Source: Carya illinoinensis (Eukaryota > Streptophyta > Magnoliopsida > Fagales > Juglandaceae). From it: a stretch of 64,000 bases of DNA. A model generated the notes under the pieces. That model was given only the letters and a program-made list of their open reading frames with translations, was not told the origin of the DNA and did not search any database. How positions within the stretch are numbered: the first letter of the stretch is position 1; each line of letters begins with the position of its first letter. Positions 1 to 10,598 of the stretch are shown one piece after another. The DNA lies in assembly GCF_018687715.1 (NCBI RefSeq), contig NC_056753.1, positions 8,482,001-8,546,000 on the forward strand, in the 5' to 3' direction. Both the position numbers and the translations under genes were made by a program.

Positions 1-1058
1 TATGACCAAGGTCAACTTAGGATGAACGTTTGAGCCTTTCAAGCTAACCATTTGCATCATAGACCCCTAGTAGCCAACTTTGAGTCAATAAACATATGTA
101 GCTTTTTCTTTTCATACGCCCATATCATCCATACCTCTCCATATTAGAGTATAACGTATACACTAATTTTTCTACCATTTTTACTTCCAAGTGTATACTA
201 GGTGTGGAATTTGTATTTTTTATTATTTTGTTTTATTATTTTCAATTAAAAAAAAAAGAAAAAGAAAAGAGAAGAGTACAAGTTGCAAAGTGTTCAATTG
301 AGTGAGCTTTAATAAATAAATAAATAAAAAATAAGGGTTGGGTAGAAATGGCAAGAATACCAACGTGGCATGCATTTGTCTATCAAATTGTTGAAAAAAA
401 AAAGAGAAAAAAGGAAGAAGAAGGAAAAGTATTATTATTTGATGATCTGAAAAGTTGGAGAGTACATCAAGTGAGAAGCGTGATTTACTGAGATATTTAA
501 TAAGATTTCCTTTGTATGTACTTGGAAGTTTTTGAATCATTTTCATCTTTTTTTTTTTCATATAGCCCCGAACCCATGCCACGTTATAGCCTTTTGTGTT
601 GACCGTTCTGATCCTAAGTAAGTTTTTGGAAAGACTGGGGGAAGTTTCATTTGTTAGTATTCCTATTATAAGATCAATGTTTGCTTGTTGCTTGTGCATA
701 ATTGCCTAATTTTCCATAAGAGTGTGTGTACATCCATTGTCAACTCTATAAAGAGAGCCCTTACATGAAACACTATTATACCCGTGAGTTATGGAGTTGA
801 ACTTTTTGCTTGAAATTTTATTGATGTTGCATGTGTCAAGGTTAGTGGTAAGATGGTTATGATTTGGAGAATACGCACACACTTTGTGGATTGCTATAGG
901 TGGATTGATCTTGATGGGTTATTGGATTCCTTAAATTGCTTGGACATGTGAATCTGGAAAGTGTGACTTGGTGGCCTTTGTGTGTGATTTTCTTTGGTTT
1001 TTTTCATTGTTTTGACATGAAAAATGCTAGGGACTAGCAATGAGTAAGTTGGAGGGCG

Positions 1059-2408
1059 TGATGAGTGCACAAAAGTGCACTCTAAATACCCAATTATTGG
1101 ATTAAAATGCTAAAATATGAATAGAAATCATAGAAATTAATGTGTATTATTGAATTAAATTTCTATTTACGTAGGGATACTCCTAAGCAATTTTTTTTTT
1201 TTTTTTTAATATTTACTTTCAAAGTTTATAAAAGAGCAATGTAAAGCCCAGTCAAATTTAAAGGAGGATCTTCATGGAGTTTGAGAGCAACTTGAATAAA
1301 AAAAAATCACAAAAGGAATTAACTGCAAGAAGTCCAAATCTAAAATTTGTTAGGAGATAGTCTGGACATACTTTAATATTTTGACCTTAACCTTTTACTC
1401 ATCTATCGGATTAATACTATTCTTAATGAATTAGAAATCTATCTTAAAGGGCAATAAATTTGTCTCTAATAAGAATTTTCAAATTTGAACTCTTGAAATG
1501 CATACATGGCTGTCAAGATGAGTCCTAAAATTTTAAGTGATTTTTTATACGGAAATTATGAAGACATTAGTGTTTCTTTCCTACCCTATATAAGCATATC
1601 ATTAGTACAAAATAGAGAGGAGGAGAGTCACAAGAGGTAGATTTGAAGAGAGGAAAAAATCACTTCCATGGCCGCCGATTTCTTTATTTTTCTTTATTTT
1701 TTTTTGTCCATTATAATTATGAGTAATTGACTTTTCAAGTAGGGCTAGGGATGAACTTGCACATTTGATGGCATTTTTAATTTATGTATTTGATTTTCAA
1801 TTACTAAACTCTTTTGTTTTATCATTCTTAATTCATTGTTTATGTTTTCTTCTCCGAATAATCATAGAATTTATTTTGTTTATTGATTTAGTCATGCTTT
1901 TTCTATTGATTGGATTAGGTTTTTAATTATGTTCGGATAAATTATTTATCTATATTGATTTAGTTCTTTGCTGGAATATCGCTCTCTGAATATATTGTCA
2001 TTGTTGAATTTTCTCAATAGGGATAGTAATTTACGTATTTTAAAAGTGGTGAATAATTTTTTAAAGGGTTACATTTGATTTAATTTTGGTTTATAAATCT
2101 ATACTTTCAGATTGGAAATTTTGGGACTTTTGAGAATTGAGTTATCCAATGAATTAAGAATAATTAAAATACCGGCTTCGTGCAAGGGATTCTTGACGCT
2201 CTATAATTCGTCAAATTTGAATACTTTTTGGTTAATCACTTTGCTTCACTTTAGTTTGCATTTAAAATTAATATTTGTTCTCAAGTACTTATTTAATATT
2301 TTTCTTTAGTTTCTTTGTTCCTTTTGCTATTCTTTTAATTTGTCTCCTTATGAAATCGACACCTGAAAGTTGTGCTACAACTACCATGTTATTCTTTGGG
2401 CGTAATCA
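1059..2408 (+). repeat. 3' LTR of the left Athila-like element
   Basis: The LTR begins TGATGAGTGCAC and ends CGTAATCA. It aligns along its full length with the two LTRs at 53888-55249 and 62076-63419, which are 1.34-1.36 kb. It carries the same TATA box and the same end as the LTR that precedes a tRNA-Asp-type primer site in the complete copy. Confidence 0.85.
1586..1594 (+). promoter_or_regulatory. TATA box of Athila-like LTR
   Basis: CTATATAAG sits at the same place in the LTR as TATATAAG at 54421 in the complete element's 5' LTR. It is followed by purine-rich sequence, as is usual for the start of R. The promoter role is inferred from position and conservation. Confidence 0.5.
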
Positions 2409-2493
2409 GCACTTGAGGGCAAATGCTGATCCAAAAACAAAACTAGGTGAGCATAATGGCAACGAGATCACATCGACTCTAAATACGAAAAGC

Positions 2494-2785
2494 AAGCCTT
2501 AGCAGCTTGTGGTACCATGAAAATGGTACATAGGTCATTAGACCACACCAACCCTAAACACTAAAGAAAAGCCTTAGCATATTGTGGTGCCATGAAAAGG
2601 GGCACGTACGTCCTCAGGTCACGCTGACCCTAAACACTAAAGGCAAGCCTTAGCAGCTCGTTGTGCCATGAAAAAGGGCGTGTAGGTCCTTAGACCATGC
2701 CGACCCTAAACACCAAAGGCAAGCCTCAGTAGCTTGTGGTGCCATGAGAAAGGGGCATGTAGGTCCTTAGACCTTGCTATCCGAA
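2494..2785 (+). repeat. 75-bp tandem repeat, four units
   Basis: Four imperfect units start near 2494, 2569, 2645 and 2722. Each runs AAGCCTTAGCAGCTTGTGG, then GCCATGAAAA, then a segment ending in CCTAAACACTAAAG. The period is 75-77 bp and the last unit is truncated. Short satellite-like blocks of this kind are typical of the 3' untranslated region of Tat-lineage retrotransposons. Confidence 0.85.
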
Positions 2786-2989
2786 AGCAATTTGAAAAAT
2801 GGGGAATTAAAAAGACAAGGCAGTCTGGATACAAATAGAAGACCAAAAATGAGAGTGTACAATAGCAAATTAAAATTAACATTCATCAAAATGACAAATC
2901 TCATTAACATAACAAAGATACAAAGCGTAAAGTACAAGGATGTCCAAAACGAAAAAGAAGAGAAAATGCGAGGAGGAGGGAGGCTGAAA

Positions 2990-5148
2990 AACTAAGAAGC
3001 ATCATTAGGCGGAGGCAATGAGGGCACATTTATAAAGGCCGCAAGCATCTCCTTCCGCCCGAACACATCAACGCAGAAGGCACTTTCCTCAGGGGAAAAT
3101 AACTGTAGTCTAGAGCTTTGAGGTTGGTGGTGGGATAAGCCAGAAGGTGATTCCTTAGCCTTAAGATGCCGCAGCCATGGCAAAAGGTAAAGGCTTGATC
3201 CTTGGTAGCAGGAACATGAGCCAACTGGTCACGAAGCCTTGCAATCTCCTATTGAGCAGCAGCTAGCTCATTTGTCTGCCCGGTCAACCTTTGGTGACTG
3301 TTCGGAAGAGCCAAGTTCTCCTTTTGAAGATCTGTATTGAGAGACTGGCAGCTGTCTTGAGAGCAAGCCAATTCTCCACAAAGGAAGGTTAACTCCCCGC
3401 CACGGGCAAGAAGCTCAAAATTTAAAAGTGCCTACTCAGCCTCGAAGCTTTTTTGAGCCTCAGAAAGTTGGAGCTTGAATGAGTCCCTTTCAGTCTGGAA
3501 AAGAGACAGTGTGAAGTCATTCCTAGGTTTGGCCTCTTGGGCAAGACAAGTGGCTTTGCGTAACTCAAGGATCCCCCCCTGAAGCATTTCCAAGTCACCT
3601 TGCAGTGAGTGGGAATAGCCTTCGGATTGCCCCAACAGGATCTTCAGTTCCTATTTCTTCTCAGCTAAGGATTCCAACTTAGCCCTATCAGCTCGCCACT
3701 TTTCAAAAGCGTGCTTAGCGATATAGCATTGCTTGCGTCGCTCCCTAACCTCCTCCTCAAGATGAGCACGGTTAACCACGATCCAAGTTGCTAGGTCATT
3801 GATGCCCTAAAAAAAAGGAAGAAGAAAAGGAAGAAGAAGAAGAAGAAGAAGAAGAGGAAACGACCAAGGTGAAGGGTGGTATAAGTATAGAAGGGAAAAG
3901 AAAAGTAAGTGGCGTAGTACCCCAAAAAACCAATCCCTCAAGTGGTTGGCCATCTGAGCAATAGCCTCAACTTGGATGCTAGCAGCTATTGAGGAGGCAC
4001 CACCACTAGCATCGCCCACGACAATCTTGCCAGGGCTGGAGACTGCCCTCAGTGAAAATGCCTCCGTAGGCCTCAAAGATGAAGCCGCCAAACTTTCTGA
4101 TGGACCTCTCAGGCATATAGGGGGGTGGCGTATAGGCCAAGTTGACCTCCTTCAAGCGGGCATCTTCTCACAGAAAAATACTCCACTCTTCCTTAAAAAA
4201 GGAGTCAGTATCTCCCCTAAAGGATGAGGTGTGGACAAGGGGAAGAGAAAGCCCCTCGCCTTTGCCAACTGGTGAAGGAGTGTTTGCCTCAGAGACAGTG
4301 GTAAGGAGAGTCTCTGGGGCAGTCTGTTGTGACCCAGCTTGGCCATCTGCATTAGCCTGTTCTCTGAGAACATCGCCAGACGGAGGGGGTGAGGGAGCCC
4401 TTACACTTGTGATAGAATTGAGGTTGAGGGCGGCCACCACTGCAGCATCTAGCTCAACCTTCCTCACTGTCCCTTCCAGAATAGGGAACTTGAACGCAGG
4501 CTAATAGACTATAGGAACCACCTGTGAAGAAGGCACAACTTGCCGAGAGGCGGCTAAGTCAAGCCCTCAACGTCCCTTAGTCTGGAGGAATGTGGTGATG
4601 ATAAGGACAAGCGGGGTGAAGGAAGAGCAATAGTAGGCGGGATGGCAGGCTGGATCTACTAGCCACCTGATGAGTGGGTGATCTCTTGAATGCCCTCCTG
4701 AGGCGTCTGGACTTGGGTGCCCTCTGAGGGCACTGGATCCTTCTTTGGAGGGGGCAAATGAGGAGAATAGTCCTCAGAACGAGTTCTTTTTTGCTGGCTT
4801 TCGTCCTCATTTTTCTTCTTGCTCATTTTCTCTCTTTTTGTGGCAACCTCTTCCTTCTCAGATTACTTCTCCTCGTCTTTCCTCCTTTGGGCAGCATTGT
4901 CGTGCCTTAGACTCTTCTCAGAGGGCTTTGGCAGAGGAGTAGTAATGGTGGTGAAAATCATAAAGGAGTGCCTTTGAACATAGGATCGGTTGGGAGACAT
5001 CAAAAACTGATCGAGAAGGGTGGGTAGTAACAAATAATCAATCACGAGCTCAGTGGGGTGAGCTTCAGTCCAAGAAAGGACTATTTTGATTCGAGCTAAT
5101 TCTTGACGCGACAAGGGCTCTATAGTAGCCCACAACTTCTTTTCATCA
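2990..5148 (-). pseudogene. Tat antisense ORF, C-terminal part with coiled coil
   Basis: Read on the minus strand from the LINE insertion point at 5148, the frame begins DEKKLWATIEPLSRQELARI and stays open to about 4863. It continues as a Lys/Glu-rich and Pro/Ser-rich linker with stops. A Gln/Glu/Leu-rich coiled-coil segment follows, including 3635-3432 (LQGDLEMLQGGILELRK and SFKLQLSEAQKSFEAE), and it ends near 2990. A (GAA)n run at 3829-3856 lies inside it. An N-terminal globular part followed by a Pro-rich linker and a coiled coil fits the plant protein family called putative gypsy-type transposon. Several stops and shifts show it is dead. Its function in live elements is unknown. Confidence 0.5.
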
Positions 5149-5164
5149 GGTAAGGGGCGCCAGA
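5149..5164 (+). repeat. Target-site duplication of LINE, left copy
   Basis: GGTAAGGGGCGCCAGA is repeated without change at 7787-7802, directly after the LINE poly(A). The two 16-bp copies flank the LINE exactly and mark it as a target-primed insertion. Confidence 0.95.
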
Positions 5165-7758
5165 CTGAAACCAGCCTATGTAATGTGTGGTATAAAATAA
5201 TCTCGAAGGTCTTGGCTAACAGACTGAAACCAGTGCTGCAAGAGGTCATATCCTGGAACCAAAGTGCTTTCTTACCTGGCAGGCTAATCACAGACAACAT
5301 CATGGTGGCGTATGAGCTTCTTCACACTATGCAAACTAGGCAAAAGGGAAGAGAAGGCAGCATGGCAATTAAGCTAGATATGTCCAAGGCATATGATAGA
5401 GTGGAGTGGGGTTTCTTGCAGACAATGCTCACCAAACTAGGCTTCAGTGACAAATGGAGAAGGCTTATAATGACGTGTGTGAATTCTGTCACCTACTCAG
5501 CAGTGGTGAATAGGGTACCGGGGGACATTATTAGGCCAACAAGAGGATTAAGACAAGGGGATCCTCTATCCCCTTACCTTTTCCTCCTATGTGCAGAAGG
5601 CCTAAGTACACTACTGCATCAAGCTGAAGCTAGAGGCCTCATCAAGGGTGTTGAAGTCACAAGGGGAGGAAGAAGGATCAGCCACCTTCTGTTTGCTGAT
5701 GATTGTGTTATGTTTTGCAGGTCAAAGATAGAGGAATGGTCCATCATTGTTCATCTGTTAAAAATCTATGAAGAAGCATCGGGACAGACCCTGAACAGAC
5801 AGAAAACATCCATTCTTTTTAGCTCAAATACTAATACAGCAGTGAAAGAGAGCATCTCCCAACAAGCTGAAGGAGTTATTTGTGATAGCTATAACAAATA
5901 CTTGGGTTTGCCCACTACGGTAGGAAAATCCAAGTATAATACTTTCAGAGGACTAAAAGAAAAGCTATGGAGAAGGATTAACAGTTGGAAGACCTCTTTC
6001 CTATCTTCTGCAGGGAAGGAAGTCATGATTAAGAGTGTTCTTCAAGCCATACCCACCTACACAATGAGCGTGTTTAAACTGCCAAAAAGGCTCCTCAGAG
6101 AAATGGAAGCCATGACAGCAAAGTTCTGGTGGACTCACAAAAAGGAAGGCAAGGGCATCCATTGGAAGAGTTGGAGCAAACTGGGTGCAGCAAAAGGCAG
6201 GGGGGGCATGGGGTTCCGAGACCTTAACTGTTTCAATAAAGCCCTTCTTGCCAAGCAAGGGTGGAGGATTTTACAGGAACCCTCCTCTTTAATGGCTCAA
6301 ATTTTCAAGGAAAAGTACTTCAAGACATGCAAACTGGTGGAGGCACAAGCAGGTTACTGTCCTTCCCAAATTTGGAGGAGTTTAATGTCAGTGATGGACC
6401 TGATAAGGGCTGGAAGTGTTTGGAGGGTAGGAAATGGGAAAAGCATAAGAATATGGAAAGACAAGTGGGTGCCTATACCCTCTACCTTTCAGATTCAGAC
6501 CCCTATCAAGATTTTGGACCCTGATGCAACTGTCGATGAGCTAATTGAAGAAGAAAGCAAATCTTGGAAGAAGGTGCTTGTACAAACCATTTTCAAGCAT
6601 GAGGAAGCCCAGTGTATTTGCAGCATACCAATAAGCACAAGAGGAATGGATGACAAAGTAATTTGGGGGCTATCAGACAAAGGGATATTTTCAGTCAAGA
6701 GTGCATATTATACAGACCTGGAGAGAATGAGACAGAAAATAGGAGAGACATCGAATGGAGAACAAAATGATAGGTGGTGGGGGAAAATATGGAAACTAGC
6801 AAGCCCGGGTAAGGTGAAACAATTCATATGGAAAGCCCTCAATGAAATTCTACCAACAAGGAGTAACCTTTTCAAGAGAATGATAGTTGATAACGCCACT
6901 TGTCCAACTTGCAGCAGGGGAGAGGAAACAGTATTACACGTGCTATGGGACTGTCCTGCTTCAGTAGATGTATGGGGAGAGGACTGCAGTCCAGTTAAAA
7001 AATAGGGAAGGAACTATGCTGACTTCAGAACACTATGGTCTGATTTTCAATCCAAGCTTGAAGAAGGAAAGCTTCACATAGTAACTGAGGTGCTCTATGG
7101 CCTGTGGAAAAGGAGAAATGAAGCTGTTTTTGAAGGAAGGTTCAAAAGTCCTTCTGTCACCTTTCAGTTGGCATTGCAGGAAGTAGAAGCAACCAAGCTG
7201 ACCCAGGAAAAGCTGAATGAGATTCAAGCCAGTATAACAGCAGTGATGAGAACCTTATGGAGACCCCCTAGAATGGACTACATGAAAGTGAATGTTGATG
7301 TAGCCATGGATAGAAGAATGGGAAGGACGGGGATTGGCATTGTAGTAAGGGACTATAATGGTGAGGTACATGTGGTGCTGGCCTCTCCCATCCAAATAAC
7401 AAGGTCTACTTATGTAGCTGAGTGCTGGGCCATGCTTCGAGCCATTCAGTTGTGCAGGGAACTAGGCTTTAGGCAGGTACAACTGGAAGGAGATGCGAAG
7501 TTGGTGGCGGATGCAATCAATTCAAATACACAGGATTCTTCATGGGACGGACAAGTGATAGAGGACATCAAATCTATTTTGAAAGCCCAGCCAGGGTGGT
7601 CAGTATCGTTCTCGGGTAGAAGCAGCAACAAAGCAGCGCATGATACTGCAAAACTAGCCTTATCTTTGAGTTCTGAATGTATTTGGGTAGAGGAGGTACC
7701 ACCTGAGGTCCTCCCTGCTATTGTTTCAGACAAGCAAGTTTCTGTTGAGTGTTATTAA
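5165..7758 (+). pseudogene. LINE ORF2 fragment: reverse transcriptase, zf-RVT, RNase H
   Basis: One frame runs through the whole insertion and is broken only by a TAG at 7003-7005. The RT palm shows LDMSKAYDRVEW and, near 5692, LLFADDCVMFC with the catalytic Asp pair. Next come the thumb and connection regions, then a zinc-binding module (CPTCSRGEETVLHVLWDC, 6901-6954). After the stop the same frame continues into a type-I RNase H domain (about 7276-7700), starting VNVDVAMDRRMG and including LEGDAKLVADAI. A C-terminal RNase H of this type is a mark of plant L1-like elements. There is no ATG at the 5' end because of the truncation, so the fragment cannot make a functional ORF2 protein. Confidence 0.93.
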
Positions 7759-7786
7759 TGAAATTTCGTTTTCATTTCAAAAAAAA
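5165..7786 (+). mobile_element. 5'-truncated L1-type LINE
   Basis: This 2.6-kb insertion is bounded by a perfect 16-bp target-site duplication and ends in an eight-base poly(A). Its homology to LINE ORF2 begins inside the RT fingers, where frame 1 reads SLCNVWYKIISKVLANRLK. The 5' UTR, ORF1, the endonuclease and the start of RT are therefore missing, as in a typical aborted reverse transcription. The short A tail, the intact duplication and the single stop in its reading frame suggest a fairly recent insertion. Confidence 0.95.
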
Positions 7787-7802
7787 GGTAAGGGGCGCCA
7801 GA
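7787..7802 (+). repeat. Target-site duplication of LINE, right copy
   Basis: The sequence is identical to 5149-5164. It also encodes the residues at which the interrupted minus-strand antisense ORF resumes. Confidence 0.95.
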
Positions 7803-7978
7803 TTGCCCGGATGGGAAAATCCTGAAAGACATCTTCTTGGGCAGGAAACTGCCAGCCCTGACAAGTTATGAAGAAAAATTTGGACATCCAAGCCTTGGCG
7901 TTGGAATAGCGAGTCTCGAATATGGCCAACGGTACCCATTTTTGCAAAAACAGACAACGTAGCTGACCGGTGCAAAAC
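7787..7978 (-). pseudogene. Tat antisense ORF, middle part
   Basis: On the minus strand this reads FCTGQLRCLFLQKWVPLAIF, then NAKAWMSKFFFITCQGWQF, and ends IRAIWRPLP at the LINE target site. The frame then continues at 5148 beyond the LINE. The motif of a short Trp/Lys segment followed by KFFF and GW.F resembles the conserved core of the putative gypsy-type transposon family (PF04195), recognised from memory only. The piece is cut off upstream by a solo LTR. Confidence 0.55.
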
Positions 7979-9278
7979 TGCAAGTGCACAGTATCGTAGT
8001 TTTATAGTAAAGTAATAAGAAGAGTATCGTCCTCAGGGATTGGTACCTTACTCTTGCCAAATACCAAAATTATGCTAATCTCAATTCTATCTAGAGGAAT
8101 CGCTAAGGTTTTTGTAGTAGCAAATAAAACTAGATCAACTCAAGAGAAATAAGCAAAGAAAGTAAAACTGATGTTTGAAGATCAAATTTAATAGGGAAGA
8201 AAACTTCTAGGAAATCGATTTCACCATAATTCTTCACTATGCTTTTCTCATCCAGCTAATTTAACTTAAACCTCTTTTGTCTATTAGCAAATCTCTAATT
8301 CATCCAAAAGCCTCTTTCGATAGTCAATTGGAATTGATTCTAGTTTATCAATTCACACAAGAGTATGCAAATTAAATAATCAAGAACGCAATAAGACCAA
8401 TGATTTAATTACTACACAGGTTCATACAAGTCTTTCGATCTCTATACTTACCTATGCTGAAATATCCAAGATCTACCCTATGATTCCCTCTTTCGATAGC
8501 AAATCACAAGATTAATAATCATCTAATCAATGGCCAGTTAATTAGAAGCATTAAACTCAGAATAAATCAGATAAACAAAGAGAGAATTGCATTAAATTAG
8601 CATGGACAAACAAGCATAGTTCGGAATTAGGTTACATCGTTTTCCTAGAAAGAAGAAAATTTAGCTCATACTAGAATTGGAATTCAACATAAACGAATTC
8701 ACCATAATTGTTCTGAGAAGATGGGAAGAAGAAAATAAACACTGAAAAATCCTCCTTGCAGCCTCAACTGGTCGTCAAAAGCTCAAGAGAACGATTCAAC
8801 GCCTTTCTCCCGTCCGTGCTCGTGTATGAATCCAACGTACGTGCAATAAATTGGAATTCCGTCTCCAAAACAAATGATTTGAATCCCTCTAGCTATGTTT
8901 TTCTCTCCCAAAGAGTGTTCTCCAGTCAAAAACCCGCGGCTCTAGAGTGAAGAATGGCCTTTTATATGGTCCCAAGGCGGAAAACCTAAAATCTGTCAAA
9001 ATACGATGTTCGCTCGAGCGGGGTGTCGAGCGCGCGTCGAGCGTTCGACTCTGCCTGATTTCGCTCGAGCGTCCTATCGAGCGCACATCGAGCGTTCGAC
9101 TCTGCCTGATTTCGCTCGAGCGGCCAATGTCTCCGCTCGAGCGATCTTCGTTTTTCAGCAACCTGCTCGAGCTCCCTGTCGAGCGGCAGTCGAGCGTTTG
9201 AATCTGCCTGAATTCGCTCGAGCGGCCAAGAGCCTCCGCTCGAGCGAACTTGTAAAATCTGCAATATGAAATTTTGCA
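7979..9278 (-). repeat. Solo LTR of a gypsy-type element, minus strand
   Basis: The sequence interrupts the antisense ORF. On the minus strand it ends CCCTGAGGACGATACTC, then about 45 bases later GATACTGTGCACTTGCA. This is the typical 3' end of Athila/Tat LTRs and similar in layout to the LTR ends near 46067 and 49628. No internal domain, PBS or second LTR is present, so this is a solo LTR from LTR-LTR recombination or a fragment. The upper boundary is uncertain (9278-9286) and I could not find a clear 5-bp target duplication. Confidence 0.6.
9011..9246. repeat. CGCTCGAGCG palindrome array
   Basis: Six perfect copies of the 10-bp palindrome CGCTCGAGCG start at 9011, 9062, 9113, 9134, 9215 and 9237. 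Further half-sites (TCGAGCG) lie between them. Copies are separated by a recurring segment such as GTTCGACTCTGCCTGATTT. In LTR orientation the array sits at the start of the solo LTR, in the U3 region where regulators bind. The run is very rich in CpG compared with its AT-rich surroundings. Confidence 0.9.
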
Positions 9279-9784
9279 AGCCATCAGTAGCCCTTGGTGG
9301 TGTCCCTCACATGATAAAAGGCCAAAAATGTTCAGGCAGTCAGATTGGGATAAGGGTCACCAAGGGGCTCCAAAGCCATGCAAAAAATGATGTAAGCACA
9401 AAGGTACACCCTCAAAGCGAAAGGGTGCAACTGAGCTGGTGCCAAATCAAGGAGTTCAAGAATATCGTGAAGAGGGTGGCAAAAGGAGAGCCTCAACCCA
9501 TGGGACAGAAGGGGTATGGTTATAGCCACTTTGCCAGCAAAACCTTCGTCGTCACAACAACCAGACGAGGCAACTTCCAGCACAATAGTCTCAGGAATAT
9601 GGAATTCATGTTGAATATTAGGAAAGTGCTTTTCTCTTATGCCTGAACGCCATTTGTATCCATCAAAGATTGTGCCTTCATGAATGTCAAAGGGTTGTAT
9701 AGAACCTTCACCTATGTCAGCCATTGAAATTGGAAAGAAGAAAGAAAGCAAGGAATCAAAGGTAAGACAGGAAGCAGAGAACAA
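9279..9784 (-). pseudogene. Tat antisense ORF, N-terminal part
   Basis: The minus-strand frame has a Met at 9724 (MADIGEGSIQPFDIHEG). It continues through IPLLSHGLRLSFCHPLHDIL and LDLAPAQLHPFALRV to about 9332. The pattern of an L.L.FHPL.D.L segment followed by L.PAQLHP matches the N-terminal region of the plant putative gypsy-type transposon family (PF04195). The protein then breaks off at a solo LTR and resumes at 7978. It lies antisense to the LTR at 10053-10598, as in Tat elements. Its function is unknown. Confidence 0.6.
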
Positions 9785-10052
9785 GAGGGAAATAGAAAGA
9801 AAGATAGGATAGTGCGAAAAAATAAAAAGAGGAGAAAAGGGGGCAACCTAAAGGATAACAAACACGAGAGACTAGGGGACACAGACATTATGGCCTGACA
9901 ATAAAGCAGAAGAAGAATAGTTGCACGCAAGCTCCTCTCTCTTTTTTCCACGGTAGCGGAAAACCGTAGAGGCTCCTCGATATTTGAAAAAGAGAGACGG
10001 CATGACAGAAGAATATGAAAGACTGGCGAGTACCAAAAGGTCAAGAATGGGT

Positions 10053-10598
10053 TGAGCTATCGCCCATAGCAGTTTAGTCTTGGCACGTCAGGCCCAAGGT
10101 AAGCCCCCGACAAGGGTTCCCAAGCATCTACAAAGGCGTTAGGAATGATTAATATAAATTTCCTACACCAAAAGGTTAAGGGAATTAGCAGGGTAGCTGG
10201 AGGGACTATTTGAACTGAAAGGCCCATTCTGCTGTAAGAGCCTAGAAAGGTAAAAGCCCATAGGAAAGGCCCAGGGCTAGTTAGAGAAAATAAAGGAGTC
10301 GAAATTGGATATGCACCCTGCCAATTTTGACGGAAGGATAGGGACGTCAAGCAGTTACATGATTACTCAAAATATTGAATAGTGATCCGCATCGATAAGT
10401 TCTGAATAAGATAAGTGCCATAGATCAGCCTATATATACTAGGTAACAATTGATAGTAAATGCACTTAGATTGAGATTCATTTTAAGTTACTTTTCACTA
10501 ACTTAAGCATCAGAGTGTTTTTAGGCGAAGCCCTTCAGGTCTACTTGACGTTTTGAAGGTGTACGATTTCAGATTGACAGTGAGATACGTCCTTAACA
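10053..10598 (+). repeat. LTR of the Tat-like element (3' LTR)
   Basis: The stretch begins TGAGCTATCGCCC and ends GTCCTTAACA. It contains a TATA box at 10432 and the segment ACTTAAGCATCAGAGTG (10500-10516), a hallmark of U5/R regions of many plant gypsy LTRs. If the original 5' end was TGTTAAGG, the 3' end CCTTAACA would be its inverted terminus; the present start is changed. Only one copy is in the window. Confidence 0.6.
10429..10443 (+). promoter_or_regulatory. TATA box in Tat-like LTR
   Basis: CCTATATATACTAGG lies about 70 bp upstream of the conserved ACTTAAGCATCAGAG segment. The role is inferred from position in the LTR. Confidence 0.5.

Larger units (their letters stand above)
1..2408 (+). 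mobile_element. Athila-like Ty3/gypsy retrotransposon, 3' end
   Basis: The stretch is collinear and closely similar to 61018-63419, the 3' end of the complete Athila-like element in this window. Positions 1-1058 match its non-coding region between pol and the 3' LTR, and 1059-2408 match its 3' LTR. A purine-rich tract (about 1046-1058) sits just before the LTR, as expected of a plus-strand primer. gag and pol would lie beyond the left edge of the window. No env-like or other coding frame is convincing in the 1 kb of internal DNA; the open stretch at 223-699 on the minus strand is low-complexity Leu/Phe/Lys sequence. Confidence 0.85.
2409..10598 (+). mobile_element. Tat-lineage Ty3/gypsy element, 3' part with antisense ORF
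   Basis: In plus-strand order the region holds a short tandem-repeat block (2494-2785), a long decayed minus-strand reading frame (about 9784 down to 2990) and a plus-strand LTR (10053-10598). This layout, with repeats and an antisense ORF between pol and the 3' LTR, is known from Tat-lineage elements such as RIRE2 and Grande. The antisense protein resembles the family annotated as putative gypsy-type transposon (Pfam PF04195). gag and pol are missing; the left junction falls where the Athila-like LTR ends. A LINE and a solo LTR have inserted into the antisense ORF. The lineage call is inferred, because no pol domain is present to test it. Confidence 0.6.

Noticed and set aside
223..699. 158-codon minus-strand open stretch
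   Set aside because: Low-complexity Leu/Phe/Lys sequence in the non-coding 3' region of the Athila-like element; the homologous stretch at 61458-61688 is not conserved as a frame.
4664..4700. Hammerhead ribozyme core (CTGATGAG)
   Set aside because: No matching GAAA arm or stems nearby; a chance match within the antisense ORF.
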